57,638 bases of DNA, taken from contig JABIVD010000040.1 in NCBI GenBank assembly GCA_018667335.1, positions 1-57,638 of the forward strand. The letters are read 5' to 3'. This document shows, in pieces, positions 27,307 through 36,741 of this stretch. Made by a program: the position numbers and the translations under genes. Within the stretch, counting starts at the first letter, position 1; every line of letters starts with the position of its first letter. Under the pieces are notes generated by a model, which saw only the letters and a list, made by a program, of their open reading frames with translations, was not told where the DNA came from and searched no databases. This DNA comes from Rhodospirillaceae bacterium (GTDB taxonomy: Bacteria > Pseudomonadota > Alphaproteobacteria > UBA6615).

Positions 27307-29670
27307 ATGGCTGACAAACCCAAGGACGAGCAACGCAAACTGTCCCAGCTCGACATCGATTCCCTGCACATGCACCGGACCGGCAAACCGGGGAAAATCG
27401 AGATCAACGCGACCAAGCCGCTGACCACCCAGCGCGACCTGTCACTCGCCTACTCGCCCGGCGTGGCGGCGCCATGCATGGAAATTTATGCCAATCCCGA
27501 CGATGCCTACGACTACACATCGCGCGGCAACCTGGTCGCCGTGATCTCCAATGGCACCGCGGTGCTCGGCCTGGGAAATATCGGTGCACTGGCGTCCAAG
27601 CCGGTGATGGAAGGCAAGTCGGTGCTGTTCAAGCGTTTCGCCGACATCGATGCCATGGATCTCGAAGTCGAGAGCGAGGACGTCGACGAAGTGATCAACT
27701 GTGTGCGCCTCCTGCGGCCCACATTCGGCGGCATCAATCTCGAGGACATCAAGGCCCCGGAATGCTTCATCATCGAGCAGCGCCTGCGCGAGATCATGGA
27801 CATCCCGGTCTTCCACGATGACCAGCATGGCACCGCAATTGTCTCCCTGGCCGGGCTGATCAACGCGCTCGATCTGACCAACCGCGACATCAAGGACATC
27901 AAGCTCGTGGTCAACGGCGCGGGCGCCGCGGCGATCGCCTGTATCGAACTGATCAAGGCAATGGGACTGCCCCACGACCAGGCCATCCTCTGTGACAGCC
28001 GGGGCGTCATTTATCAGGGTCGGGCCGACGGCATGAACCAGTGGAAATCTGCCCACGCGGTCAACACCGATGCCCGTACGCTGGAAGAGGCCATGGTCGA
28101 CGCAGACGTATTTTTCGGCGTGTCCGTCGCCGGGTCTGTAACCCAGAAGATGGTCAAGTCCATGGCCCCGAACCCGATTATCTTTGCCATGGCCAACCCG
28201 GACCCCGAGATCACTCCGGAAGACGTGAAAGCGGTGCGCGACGACGCCATCGTCGCGACCGGCCGGTCCGACTACCCCAACCAGGTCAACAATGTCCTGG
28301 GGTTTCCCTACATTTTCCGTGGCGCACTCGACGTGCGGGCGCGGACCATCAATGACGAGATGAAGATCGCCTGCGCCGAGGCGCTGGCCGAACTCGCCCG
28401 CGAGGACGTCCCGGACGAGGTCGATGCCGCCTATCCGGGCGAACATCTGGTTTATGGGCCGGATTACATCATTCCCGTCCCGTTCGACCCGCGCCTCATC
28501 GAATTTATCCCGCCGCGGATTGCCCAGGCGGCGATGGATACAGGCGTCGCCCGAAAACCGATCGAGGATATGAGCCAGTACCGCCAGGTCCTGGCGCGCC
28601 GCCTCGACCCGACCTCTTCCGTCATCCAGGCGACCTTCGAGGCCGTGCGCTCGAGCCCGCGCCGGATCGTGTTCGCCGAAGGCGAGTCCGAGCGCGTCAT
28701 CCGCGCCGCCATCGCCTACCGCAATGCCGGGCTGGGCGAGCCGATCCTGATCGGCCGAGAAAGCGTGGTGCGCCAGCACATCGAGGATCTCGGGCTGACC
28801 GGGGTGGATGAGCTGCGCGTGCACAACGCGGCCCTGGAGGACGACCGGGAGGCCTATATCGAGTTCCTCTACAACCGGCTGCAGCGCCAGGGGCTCATGC
28901 ACCGTGACTGCGCCCGGATCGTCAACCAGAACCGCAACGTCTTCGCATCCTGCATGGTTGCGCTGGGCGCCGCCGACGTCATGGTGACCGGCCTGTCGCG
29001 ACGTTTCTACACTTGCTTCAACGACGTCCGCCGGGTCTTCGACTCAGTGCCCGGCGAACAGATTTTCGGCCTGTCTATGCATGTGCTGCGCAGCCGCACG
29101 CTGTTCATCGCGGACACGTCCGTGCATGAACGACCGGACCCGGAGGTCATGGCGGACATCGCGACCCAGGCGGCGGCCAAGGCGCGGCAGATGGGCAGTG
29201 AGCCACGTGTCGCGTTTCTCAGCTATTCGAACTTCGGCAACCCGCCCGTCGACCTCACGGAACGCTCACGTGAAGCCGTGCGCGTGCTCGACGAACGCGG
29301 CAATGCAGACTTCGAGTATGAGGGCGAAATGACTCCCGATATCGCTCTCGATTCCGACCTGCGTGAACGCTACTACCCGTTCAGCCGCCTCACCGGCCCG
29401 GCCAACGTGCTCATCATGCCGGGGCTCCACTCCGCCCATATTGCTTCGCGTCTGATGCAGTCGGCCGAGGAGGGGACGGTGCTCGGCCCGATGCTGATGG
29501 GGCTCGAAAAGCCGGTCGAGATCGTCCACATGAATGCGACCGTGAACGAACTGGTGACCGCCTCTGCGTTCGGCGCCTATGAGTCCATTCGGCGCGAGGT
29601 GGATGCAAAACCCATACGCACTCGCAAAGGCCCGGCGCGGAAGGGTGCCAAAAGGAAGGCCTCGGAATAA
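27307..29670 (+). CDS. maeB: NADP-dependent malic enzyme with C-terminal phosphotransacetylase-like domain
   Basis: 787 residues. The malic enzyme half (about 1-430) has LAYSPGVAAPC, FHDDQHGTAIV and the nucleotide-binding VNGAGAAAIACI. The phosphotransacetylase-like half has RIVFAEGESERVIRAA and an ending with VNELVTASAF. It decarboxylates malate to pyruvate with NADPH formation; the PTA half is regulatory and usually inactive in this family. It is probably monocistronic. The extreme C terminus is a short basic tail. Confidence 0.96.
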   Translation: MADKPKDEQRKLSQLDIDSLHMHRTGKPGKIEINATKPLTTQRDLSLAYSPGVAAPCMEIYANPDDAYDYTSRGNLVAVISNGTAVLGLGNIGALASKPVMEGKSVLFKRFADIDAMDLEVESEDVDEVINCVRLLRPTFGGINLEDIKAPECFIIEQRLREIMDIPVFHDDQHGTAIVSLAGLINALDLTNRDIKDIKLVVNGAGAAAIACIELIKAMGLPHDQAILCDSRGVIYQGRADGMNQWKSAHAVNTDARTLEEAMVDADVFFGVSVAGSVTQKMVKSMAPNPIIFAMANPDPEITPEDVKAVRDDAIVATGRSDYPNQVNNVLGFPYIFRGALDVRARTINDEMKIACAEALAELAREDVPDEVDAAYPGEHLVYGPDYIIPVPFDPRLIEFIPPRIAQAAMDTGVARKPIEDMSQYRQVLARRLDPTSSVIQATFEAVRSSPRRIVFAEGESERVIRAAIAYRNAGLGEPILIGRESVVRQHIEDLGLTGVDELRVHNAALEDDREAYIEFLYNRLQRQGLMHRDCARIVNQNRNVFASCMVALGAADVMVTGLSRRFYTCFNDVRRVFDSVPGEQIFGLSMHVLRSRTLFIADTSVHERPDPEVMADIATQAAAKARQMGSEPRVAFLSYSNFGNPPVDLTERSREAVRVLDERGNADFEYEGEMTPDIALDSDLRERYYPFSRLTGPANVLIMPGLHSAHIASRLMQSAEEGTVLGPMLMGLEKPVEIVHMNATVNELVTASAFGAYESIRREVDAKPIRTRKGPARKGAKRKASE

Positions 29671-29742
29671 CCCGGTCGACAATCGCCGCGCGGCCACGGT
29701 CCGGTCCGCCGGCTACGCCCTCGATATCAAGGACGAGTTCGC

Positions 29743-30858
29743 CTAGCCGACCACTTCGCTCACATCGGCAAGCGGCAGGCCCAGCGCATCCGCCACGGCC
29801 CCATGGGTCACAGCACCTGTCGCCACGCTCAGGCCGCCGCAAAGCCCCGCATCATCACGCAGCGCCTGGCGGAAGCCCTTGTCCGCCAGCGCCAACGCAT
29901 ACGGCAGCGTGGCGTTGTTCAGCGCCGCGGTCGAGGAACGCGCCACCGCCGCCGGCATGTTCGTCACGCAGTAATGCACCACCTCATCGACGATGTAGGT
30001 GGGGTCGTCATGGGTGGTGGGCCGCGAAGTCTCGAAGCAGCCGCCCTGGTCGATGGCGATATCGACCAGCACCGCACCCCGGCGCATACCCCGGACCGTG
30101 TCCGCCGTCAGGAGTCTCGGTGCCGCCGCACCCGGCACCAGGACCGCGCCGATCACCAGATCCGAGTTCAGCGCCAGGCGCTCGACCGCGTCGACCGTCG
30201 AATAGATCGTGTTGAGCGTCGGGCCGAATTGCATATCCAGTTCGCGCAACCGGTCGATCGACCGGTCGAGCACGGTTACCTTCGCCTCCATGCCCATCGC
30301 CATGCGCACCGCGTTGGTCCCCGATACGCCGCCGCCGATGACCAGAACGTCGGCCGCCTCCACCCCCGGCACGCCACCCATCAGGACACCGCGGCCACCC
30401 ACTTCCTTTTCCAGATAATGTGCGCCGACCTGGATCGACATACGCCCGGCGACCTCGCTCATCGGCGCCAGCAGCGGCAATCCGCCATGCCGGCCGGTCA
30501 CGGTTTCATACGCAATGGCCACAGCACCTGCATCGATCAGGGCCTGGGTCACCTCGCGTTCGGCCGCAAGATGGAGATAGGTGAACAGGATCTGGCCCTC
30601 ACGCAGCAGGCCGAATTCCTCATGTTGCGGTTCCTTGACCTTGACGATCATCTCCGCCGCGGCGAACACCGAGGCCGCGTCCGGCGCAATTTGCGCGCCG
30701 GCGGTCTCATAGTCTGCGTCGGCGAAGTTCGCACCGAGCCCCGCTTCCGTCTCGACTGTTACCTGATGGCCGTGATGCACCAGCTCACGCACCGAGGCCG
30801 GAGTCAGCCCTACGCGGTACTCGCGATTCTTGATTTCTCGTGGCACGCCGATCAGCAT
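29743..30858 (-). CDS. ald: Alanine dehydrogenase
   Basis: 371 residues, the normal length. It starts [23 protein letters not shown], has catalytic Lys in [10 protein letters not shown] and His in [10 protein letters not shown], the NAD loop [18 protein letters not shown], and [19 protein letters not shown]. It interconverts alanine and pyruvate using NAD and ammonia. It is convergent with maeB, another pyruvate-producing enzyme, and divergent from the binding-protein gene. No Lrp-type regulator is nearby. Confidence 0.96.
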   Translation of the reverse strand: MLIGVPREIKNREYRVGLTPASVRELVHHGHQVTVETEAGLGANFADADYETAGAQIAPDAASVFAAAEMIVKVKEPQHEEFGLLREGQILFTYLHLAAEREVTQALIDAGAVAIAYETVTGRHGGLPLLAPMSEVAGRMSIQVGAHYLEKEVGGRGVLMGGVPGVEAADVLVIGGGVSGTNAVRMAMGMEAKVTVLDRSIDRLRELDMQFGPTLNTIYSTVDAVERLALNSDLVIGAVLVPGAAAPRLLTADTVRGMRRGAVLVDIAIDQGGCFETSRPTTHDDPTYIVDEVVHYCVTNMPAAVARSSTAALNNATLPYALALADKGFRQALRDDAGLCGGLSVATGAVTHGAVADALGLPLADVSEVVG

Positions 30859-30964
30859 CTTCGGATCCCATCACGTCTGTTTGTGGTTCGGTCGCAATTT
30901 CGACTCATGACGAACAGTATATTTGGGCCGTCTCATCAACACCCCAGTAAAGATCGCTTGATCC

Positions 30965-32791
30965 ATGCGCCGAACAAGACTCTGCCCTCTCGCATTCCGT
31001 ATGTCCGCAGCAGCTTTTCTAATGCTCGCAGGCACCATCTCGGCGACAGCGGCGCCCGAGAGCGCGATCGCAATGCTCGGCACTCCGAAATATGCGGCCG
31101 ATTTCAGCCATTTCGACTATGTGAACCCGGCGGCGCCCAACGGCGGGACACTTCGCCTGCACGCGATCGGCAGCTTCGATTCTCTCAACCCCTACATCGT
31201 CAAGGGCAAGCCCGCAGCCGGGCTACACCACGGGTTCGGTATCTATTTCGAGACCCTGGCAAAGCGTAGCCGGGACGAGCCGTTCTCGCTCTACGGACTT
31301 CTGGCGGAGACCATCGAGACGCCGCCCGATCGCGCCTGGGTCGAGTTCAAGCTGCGCCCCGAGGCGCGGTTTTCCGACGGCAGCCCCGTCACGGTGGACG
31401 ACGTCATCTTCAGCTGGGAAACCCTCAAGGCCAAGGGAAGCCCGAACGCGCGCGCGACATGGGCACGCGTTGTCCGGACCAGCGAACCCGGTCCGGGGCG
31501 CGTGCGGTTCACCTTTGTCGACAATCGCGACCGGGAGTTGCCGATGCTGATCGCCGGCTTCATGCCGATCCTGTCGAAAAACTGGTGGCAGGGCCGGACG
31601 TTCGACGCGACGACACTGGAGCCGCCGCTCGCGAGTGGCCCGTACCGGATTGCGTCCGTCGACCCGGGCCGGGGTCTGGTCTTCACGCGCAACCCCGATT
31701 ACTGGGGCGGCGACCTGGCGGTGAACCGGGGGCAGTATAATTTCGACGGCATCCAGTTCGACTATTTCCGTGATTCCGCGGTCGCGCTGGAGGCCTTCAA
31801 GGCCGGCGACTATGATTTTCGCTTCGAAGGCGATGCGGCACGCTGGGCCACCCAGTACAACATTCCCGCCGCGGCGACCGGCGCCGTCGAACTTGACGTG
31901 CTGCACACGGGCCTGCCGTCGGGGCTCAGCGGGCTCGCCTTCAACCTGCGGCGCGCGAAGTTCGATGACGTGCGGGTCCGCGAGGCGCTGACCCTCGCAT
32001 TCGATTTCGAATGGTTGAACAAGACCCTCCTGCACAACGGCTACAGCCGGACCCGAAGCATGTTTTCCGGCTCCGACATGGCGCCCGACGGCCCGCCCCG
32101 GGGGGGCGAGCTGGCGCTGCTTGAGCCCTGGCGCAACAAGATCCCCGCGGCCGTTTTCGGCCCCCCCTACATGCCACCCGCGACCAACGGATCGGGTCGA
32201 CCCCGGGCCAACCTCAAGCGCGCGGCCGAGCTTCTGTCGGCGGCCGGCTGGCGGATAGAGAACGACGCACGCGTCAATGCTGCCGGAGCCAACTTCCGAA
32301 TCGAGATCACCATTCGCCGGCCATCCAACGAACGTATCGCGCTCGCCTATGGCCGCAACCTGAAGCGTCTCGGGGTTGCCACCTCCGTCCGGCTGGTCGA
32401 GTCCGCGCAGTTCCAGGGGCTGATCGATTCTTATGATTTCGACATGGTCTTCGGCTTCTGGGGAGTCACCCTGTCGCCGGGCAACGAGCAGCAGAATTAC
32501 TGGAGCTCACAAACCGCCGAACAGGCCGGCGGACGGAACTGGGCCGGTGTCGCAGACCCGGCCGTCGATGCGATGATCGCGGCGCTGGGTGAGGCGCGCA
32601 ACCGCGCGGAACTCGTCGCCGCGGCACGCGCCCTCGATCGCATCCTGATGTGGAATCACTATGTGATGCCGCTCTATCACGACGCCGGGCAGCGCATCGC
32701 CTATTGGACGCGGATCGGGCGACCAGCGACGGTTCCCGTCTATGGGCTCCGTCTCGAAACCCTGTGGCGTCGTCCGGATGCCGGCAAGTAG
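30965..32791 (+). CDS. YejA-like extracellular solute-binding protein (family 5)
   Basis: 608 residues. A basic N terminus and a hydrophobic segment (about 10-29, ending ISATAA) indicate export to the periplasm. The text ALGTPKY-like AMLGTPKYAADFSHFDYVNP, ARFSDGSPVTVDDVIFSWE and LASGPYRIASVDPGRGLVFTRNPDYWG are typical of YejA/OppA-type peptide-binding proteins. YejA normally works with YejB, YejE and YejF, but no permease or ATPase gene is adjacent, so its partner must be elsewhere. The ligand is probably an oligopeptide. Confidence 0.87.
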   Translation: MRRTRLCPLAFRMSAAAFLMLAGTISATAAPESAIAMLGTPKYAADFSHFDYVNPAAPNGGTLRLHAIGSFDSLNPYIVKGKPAAGLHHGFGIYFETLAKRSRDEPFSLYGLLAETIETPPDRAWVEFKLRPEARFSDGSPVTVDDVIFSWETLKAKGSPNARATWARVVRTSEPGPGRVRFTFVDNRDRELPMLIAGFMPILSKNWWQGRTFDATTLEPPLASGPYRIASVDPGRGLVFTRNPDYWGGDLAVNRGQYNFDGIQFDYFRDSAVALEAFKAGDYDFRFEGDAARWATQYNIPAAATGAVELDVLHTGLPSGLSGLAFNLRRAKFDDVRVREALTLAFDFEWLNKTLLHNGYSRTRSMFSGSDMAPDGPPRGGELALLEPWRNKIPAAVFGPPYMPPATNGSGRPRANLKRAAELLSAAGWRIENDARVNAAGANFRIEITIRRPSNERIALAYGRNLKRLGVATSVRLVESAQFQGLIDSYDFDMVFGFWGVTLSPGNEQQNYWSSQTAEQAGGRNWAGVADPAVDAMIAALGEARNRAELVAAARALDRILMWNHYVMPLYHDAGQRIAYWTRIGRPATVPVYGLRLETLWRRPDAGK

Positions 32792-32799
32792 CAGATCGG

Positions 32800-33591
32800 C
32801 TACAGCCAGAGCGCGACCAGCGCCATGACCGCCAGCCCGGCCGTCAGCGCGCCAAGCTTCGACAAGCTCCGTTCGTTCGAGCGAAACTCGGGGCCGATAA
32901 TTTCCATCGTCGCCACATAGACAAACGTCGCTGCGGCGAAGGCATCGAACACGGCCTCGCTGACGCGCGCCGCGTCGCCATCGAGTAGCTCCTGCAGGCC
33001 GGTGCCGAGCAGGATGCCAAGTGGCGTCATCAGCGCGAATACCAGCAACAATCCCCAGATCGACTTCCGGTCGTCTGGTGCGCCCGCAACAGGCACGCGC
33101 AACAAGCCCGACGTCAACGCAAAGGCAGCACTGCCCTTGTGGGCGACGACCGCCAGCAACAACACGATTGAGTTTGCAGCCGAATCCTCGGCCCCGAGCG
33201 CGGCGCCCGCGAGGATGGAATGGAACGACAGGACGACAAGCAGGATCATCGCCGACGCCGCGCCGGCCTCGCTATCCACGGCGTGGGAGCGAGCCTGAAG
33301 CCGGTGCCCAAACCGGTCCACGGCGAGCACGGAGATCAGGCCAAGCGCAACAATTCCAAACGGCACGGGGTAATCGAGTTTGGGATACAGGCGCGAGAAC
33401 AGATCAACCGAGTCCGGCAGAACATGAATGAGCCCGGCCCCCAGGAAGACACCGGCACCGAACAGTGAACCCAGCGCAAACAAACGGTCGGCATGCCGGG
33501 ACTGCCGGGTCCGCAGCGCCGCCAGCCCGCCGAGGAGTGCGGTCAGCAGAATAACCAGAATTGCGATCGCCTTGATGGCAAGCAGGCTCAT
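32800..33591 (-). CDS. ZIP family divalent metal transporter
   Basis: 263 residues with about eight hydrophobic segments. The metal path motifs of ZIP transmembrane helices 4 and 5 are visible: HSILAGAALGAED and AHKGSAAFAL. A histidine-containing cytoplasmic loop (about 90-110) lies between helices 3 and 4. It likely imports zinc, iron or manganese. It is convergent with the binding-protein gene across 8 bases. Metal choice cannot be read from sequence. Confidence 0.87.
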   Translation of the reverse strand: MSLLAIKAIAILVILLTALLGGLAALRTRQSRHADRLFALGSLFGAGVFLGAGLIHVLPDSVDLFSRLYPKLDYPVPFGIVALGLISVLAVDRFGHRLQARSHAVDSEAGAASAMILLVVLSFHSILAGAALGAEDSAANSIVLLLAVVAHKGSAAFALTSGLLRVPVAGAPDDRKSIWGLLLVFALMTPLGILLGTGLQELLDGDAARVSEAVFDAFAAATFVYVATMEIIGPEFRSNERSLSKLGALTAGLAVMALVALWL

Positions 33592-33636
33592 GACCCGGAA
33601 CTCCGTTCTCTGGTCGCCGCGTGTTGACTTACTCTC

Positions 33637-34647
33637 TCACCCGGCGAGGCGTGCGGACACCAGTTCGGCCAGGCTGACTTGCGGTCGCGGGCCGACATGG
33701 TCGATCACCTCGGCCGCCGTGATAGCGCCGATCTGCGCACAGGTCGCCAGGTCATCGCCGCGCGTGTAGCCGTGCAGGAAGCCGGCGGCGAACTGATCGC
33801 CGGCGCCCGTGGTGTCGACCACCGCCGAGACCGGTTCCGCATCGACCACATGCACCTCATCACCGGACACGACGACGGCACCCTTTTCCGAGCGGGTCAG
33901 GGCGGCGATCCGGCAGTCCTGCCTTACATGCTGCAGCGCGTCGTCGAAGTTCTCGACTTCGTAGAGCGACATTATCTCGTCTTCGTTCGCGAACAGGATG
34001 TCGACATGGTCCGAAATCAGGGCCCGAAACGACTCCCGGTGCCGGTCGACACAGAACGGGTCCGACAGGCTGAGCGACACCATGCGCGAATGTTTGTGGG
34101 CGAGCTCGGCGGCCTTCTGGAACGCCGCCTTGGCCTCATCCCGGTCCCACAAATAACCCTCCAGATAGGTCACCTGCGCGCGCGCGATCAGATCCTCGTC
34201 TATGTCATCCGCGCCGAGATTAACGCTCGCACCGAGGAACGTGTTCATCGTGCGCTGGGCGTCCGGCGTGATCAGAATCAGGCAGCGCGCCGTCGGCGGG
34301 CCGTCGGTCGCGGCCGGAGTCACAAACTCCGCGCCGACCGCGCGAATGTCGTGGGCAAAAATGTCGCCGAGTTGATCATCGCGAACCTTGCCGATGAATG
34401 CGCATTGCGCGCCCAGCGACGCAAGGCCCGCGGCAGTATTGCCGGCAGACCCGCCAGACGTTTCGACCCCCTGCGGCATCGCCGCATAGAGAGCTTCGGC
34501 CTGATCGGCATCGATCAGCGCCATGGTGCCCTTCACCATGCCGTGCTGCTCGATGACATCATCGGCGGTTTGGGCCAGCACATCGACAATGGCGTTGCCG
34601 ACGCAAACAACATCAAGCGCGCGATCGGCGGCATTGGAATCGGTCAT
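33637..34647 (-). CDS. Adenosine kinase (PfkB family)
   Basis: 336 residues from the ATG at 34647, which has AGGAG 6 bases upstream. PfkB features: DVVCVGNAIVDVLAQ at the N terminus, SGGSAGNTAAGLASLGA substrate loop, and the anion-hole/catalytic-base motif DTTGAGDQFAAGFL near residue 290. The pattern matches alphaproteobacterial adenosine kinases more than ribokinase. It phosphorylates adenosine to AMP, for instance adenosine from the AdoMet cycle. It is monocistronic and divergent from the EI24 gene. Confidence 0.85.
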   Translation of the reverse strand: MTDSNAADRALDVVCVGNAIVDVLAQTADDVIEQHGMVKGTMALIDADQAEALYAAMPQGVETSGGSAGNTAAGLASLGAQCAFIGKVRDDQLGDIFAHDIRAVGAEFVTPAATDGPPTARCLILITPDAQRTMNTFLGASVNLGADDIDEDLIARAQVTYLEGYLWDRDEAKAAFQKAAELAHKHSRMVSLSLSDPFCVDRHRESFRALISDHVDILFANEDEIMSLYEVENFDDALQHVRQDCRIAALTRSEKGAVVVSGDEVHVVDAEPVSAVVDTTGAGDQFAAGFLHGYTRGDDLATCAQIGAITAAEVIDHVGPRPQVSLAELVSARLAG

Positions 34648-34796
34648 GGGAACTCCTGGCCGCATTGGCGGCGGGATAGATCAGATGTGAAGCGCGCGAG
34701 TATAGCGACGCCAGTCGCTCAGGCAATCCACGAAACCGCCGGTTTTCTAGCTTTTCGAATAGTATTCATGCGGGCGAGGCGGTAAGAGGGAGAACC

Positions 34797-35492
34797 ATGA
34801 TTTCAGCATTCTTCAAGGCGTTGGGCGATCTAAGCGACCCGCGCATCCGCTCGGTTCTCTGGCAATCGATCGGCCTCAGCATCATCACGGCGATGTTGCT
34901 GTGGGGCGGGCTGTCCTGGCTGTTGTCGAGCACCCAACTGATCGGTGATGTGCCGCTCGTCGGCGGCTGGCTCGAGACCGCCGTGGACTGGCTCGGCTCG
35001 ATCGCCGTTTTCGTCCTCGTCATTTTGCTGCTGCCCGCGTTCCTGGGCATCTACGCCAGTTTCTACATCGAGACGATCTGCCGGGCTGTCGAGGCCCGCC
35101 ACTATCCGCATCTGGCGGCACCGCGCAATCAATCGATCATCGAGGCCGTCGTCATCGGCCTGAAGTTCGGCGGCCTGCTGATCATCTTCAACCTGTTGCT
35201 CCTTATATTCATTTTCTTCCCGCCGATTTACCTGGTCGCCGGCTGGGCTGTGAACGGCCACCTGCTGGGCCGGGAATATCTGGAGATGGTCGGCTTCCGG
35301 CGCATGGACCCAAAACAATTGCGCGACTACCGCCTCGCGAAACGCAGCCCGATCTTCATGTCCGGGCTGATGCTCGCGGTGATCGCATCGCTGCCGGTCG
35401 TGAATTTGCTGCTGCCCTTGGTCGGCACATCCATGATGTTGCACGTTTTCGAAGCAACCAGAGACCGGGAATCTATAAATATTGTTGTATAA
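34797..35492 (+). CDS. EI24/CysZ-like integral membrane protein
   Basis: 231 residues with about four long hydrophobic segments. The motif GWAVNGHLLGREYLEMVGFRR and the following KRSPIFMSGLMLAV match the EI24 domain family, which includes CysZ sulfate permease. A sulfate role is not shown by context, because no cysteine genes are adjacent. A clear GAGGGAG lies before the ATG. The last codons and stop form an imperfect AT-rich palindrome (GTTG/CAAC around TATAA). Confidence 0.8.
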   Translation: MISAFFKALGDLSDPRIRSVLWQSIGLSIITAMLLWGGLSWLLSSTQLIGDVPLVGGWLETAVDWLGSIAVFVLVILLLPAFLGIYASFYIETICRAVEARHYPHLAAPRNQSIIEAVVIGLKFGGLLIIFNLLLLIFIFFPPIYLVAGWAVNGHLLGREYLEMVGFRRMDPKQLRDYRLAKRSPIFMSGLMLAVIASLPVVNLLLPLVGTSMMLHVFEATRDRESINIVV

Positions 35493-35550
35493 CAACGTAT
35501 TAAACAATTTTATGGACAATTTGCTCTAAACGCGCTATCCAAGCGGTTGA

Positions 35551-35604
35551 GAGTCGATAAAATCTCGGGTTTGGGCCTTGATTCCCATGCCCGTTTGTCG
35601 ATTC
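35551..35604 (+). promoter_or_regulatory. Cluster of three GANTC sites upstream of the bactofilin gene
   Basis: GAGTC at 35551-35555 and GATTC at 35580-35584 and 35600-35604, within 54 bases and 26-79 bases before the ATG. GANTC is the recognition site of the alphaproteobacterial cell-cycle methylase CcrM. A role in cell-cycle timing is inference. Confidence 0.4.
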
Positions 35605-35629
35605 TGGGGTCAAAACGGGGGACGCCATC

Positions 35630-36139
35630 ATGAGCGCAGATGCCGAAGACACCGCCGAGGATTCCGCCAAAGAATCCGGCGCGAGGTCCAGCGAGAACAC
35701 GGACGAGCGGCCGGAGCTCGATCTGAGTTTCCTTGACCGTCAGCCGGCACGGGCCACCGATATCCCAAATCTCGGGGACCGCATCGATCGGGCCGATGAC
35801 AACGAACCCCGCAGGGGATCGGACAACAAAACCCTGACGGTCGGGCGGGACATCTCGCTCAAGGGCGATATCACCGAATGTGACTCGCTGATCGTCGAAG
35901 GGCGGATTGAAGCCAAACTCGAAAGCGCTCGGGCCCTGGAGGTCGCACGTGGCGGCCGGTTCGACGGCAGCGCCAGAGTCGAGACGGCCATCATAAGTGG
36001 CCGATTTGACGGCGATCTCGATGTGACCCGCGCATTGCGCATCACTGCATCGGGCAAAGCTACCGGCAAGGTGTCCTACGGACGTCTTGAGATCGAGAAT
36101 GGCGGAGAAGTGGATGGCGATGTTTCGATTCATCAGTAG
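35630..36139 (+). CDS. Bactofilin (polymer-forming cytoskeletal protein)
   Basis: 169 residues. A disordered acidic N-terminal region (about 1-65) is followed by the bactofilin beta-helix: TLTVGRDISLKGDITECDSLIVEGRIEA, then repeating strands (RFDGSARVETAIISGRFDGDL, KATGKVSYGRLEIENGGEVDGDV). Bactofilins form nucleotide-independent filaments that localise cell-wall enzymes and shape stalks or poles. It is the first gene of a three-gene operon with an overlapping microprotein and a lipoprotein. The region upstream has three GANTC sites. Confidence 0.93.
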   Translation: MSADAEDTAEDSAKESGARSSENTDERPELDLSFLDRQPARATDIPNLGDRIDRADDNEPRRGSDNKTLTVGRDISLKGDITECDSLIVEGRIEAKLESARALEVARGGRFDGSARVETAIISGRFDGDLDVTRALRITASGKATGKVSYGRLEIENGGEVDGDVSIHQ

Positions 36140-36248
36140 TTTGGCCCGCAACAGCGGGGCGCCCGCGGCCGAAGGCCCGTCGCGCGTGGCCGTCCTGTCC
36201 GCGGCCGGCATCACTTTGCTGGTCACGATCTTCGTCTTTTCGGCCTGA
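36114..36248 (+). CDS. 44-residue single-pass membrane microprotein
   Basis: Reads MAMFRFISSLARN, a short polar linker, then a hydrophobic segment VAVLSAAGITLLVTIFVFSA up to the stop. The ATG at 36114 has GGAG 6 bases upstream; a second ATG lies two codons later. It overlaps the last 26 bases of the bactofilin gene in another frame and ends 4 bases before the lipoprotein ATG, so the three look coupled. The N terminus (RFISSLARN) could form a short amphipathic helix. I know no family. It may anchor the bactofilin to the membrane; that is inference. Confidence 0.6.
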   Translation: MAMFRFISSLARNSGAPAAEGPSRVAVLSAAGITLLVTIFVFSA

Positions 36249-36252
36249 TCAT

Positions 36253-36672
36253 ATGAATTTTCGCGGCGCGTTCGCGCTGGCGACGCTGCTGGCGCTCACG
36301 GCATGTGCCGGCGCACGCGCGCCCGCCGAGCGCCAGACCACAACCAGCCCGCCGGCGGCACGTACGGCACCTGCGGTGACCCAGCAGGCAAACCGGTCTC
36401 CCGCGACAGCGAACGCACAAAAACTCCGGATTTCCGACCTTCTCGGCCGCGAAACCGCGCAGATCGATGCACAGATCGGCAGCCCGGATCTGGTCCGCCT
36501 CGAAGGCGAGGGAGAGGTTCGGATATACCGCAACGCCGCCTGCATCCTGCATGTGTTTGCCTATCCGCGCGGCGGCGTGCGCCAGGCAACACATATCGAG
36601 GCGCGCACGCCAGATGGTCAGATTGTCGGCGAAGACGCGGATGATTGCCTGACAAGTTTCGCCCGGTCCTGA
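36253..36672 (+). CDS. Small lipoprotein of unknown function
   Basis: 139 residues. Signal peptide with lipobox LTAC (Cys18), then a Pro/Ala/Thr-rich linker to about residue 55, then a compact domain: LLGRETAQIDAQIGSPDLVRLEGEGEVRIYRNAACILHVF. This pattern (G.PD..R.EG....Y...C.L..F.Y) recurs in small alphaproteobacterial lipoproteins and recalls the BamE/SmpA fold in outline, but no function is known to me. It is the third gene of the bactofilin operon and probably envelope-located. Confidence 0.75.
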   Translation: MNFRGAFALATLLALTACAGARAPAERQTTTSPPAARTAPAVTQQANRSPATANAQKLRISDLLGRETAQIDAQIGSPDLVRLEGEGEVRIYRNAACILHVFAYPRGGVRQATHIEARTPDGQIVGEDADDCLTSFARS

Positions 36673-36699
36673 AAACACGGGCCTGAAAACACGGGCCTG
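36668..36699 (+). repeat. 14-bp tandem repeat at the lipoprotein stop codon
   Basis: Two perfect copies of CCTGAAAACACGGG (36668-36681, 36682-36695) and the start of a third. The first copy contains the lipoprotein TGA, so the duplication extends only the 3' untranslated region. Confidence 0.9.
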
Positions 36700-36741
36700 C
36701 GAACCAGGTCCTGAGGATACGGTCCGGCAACGCCGAATGCC

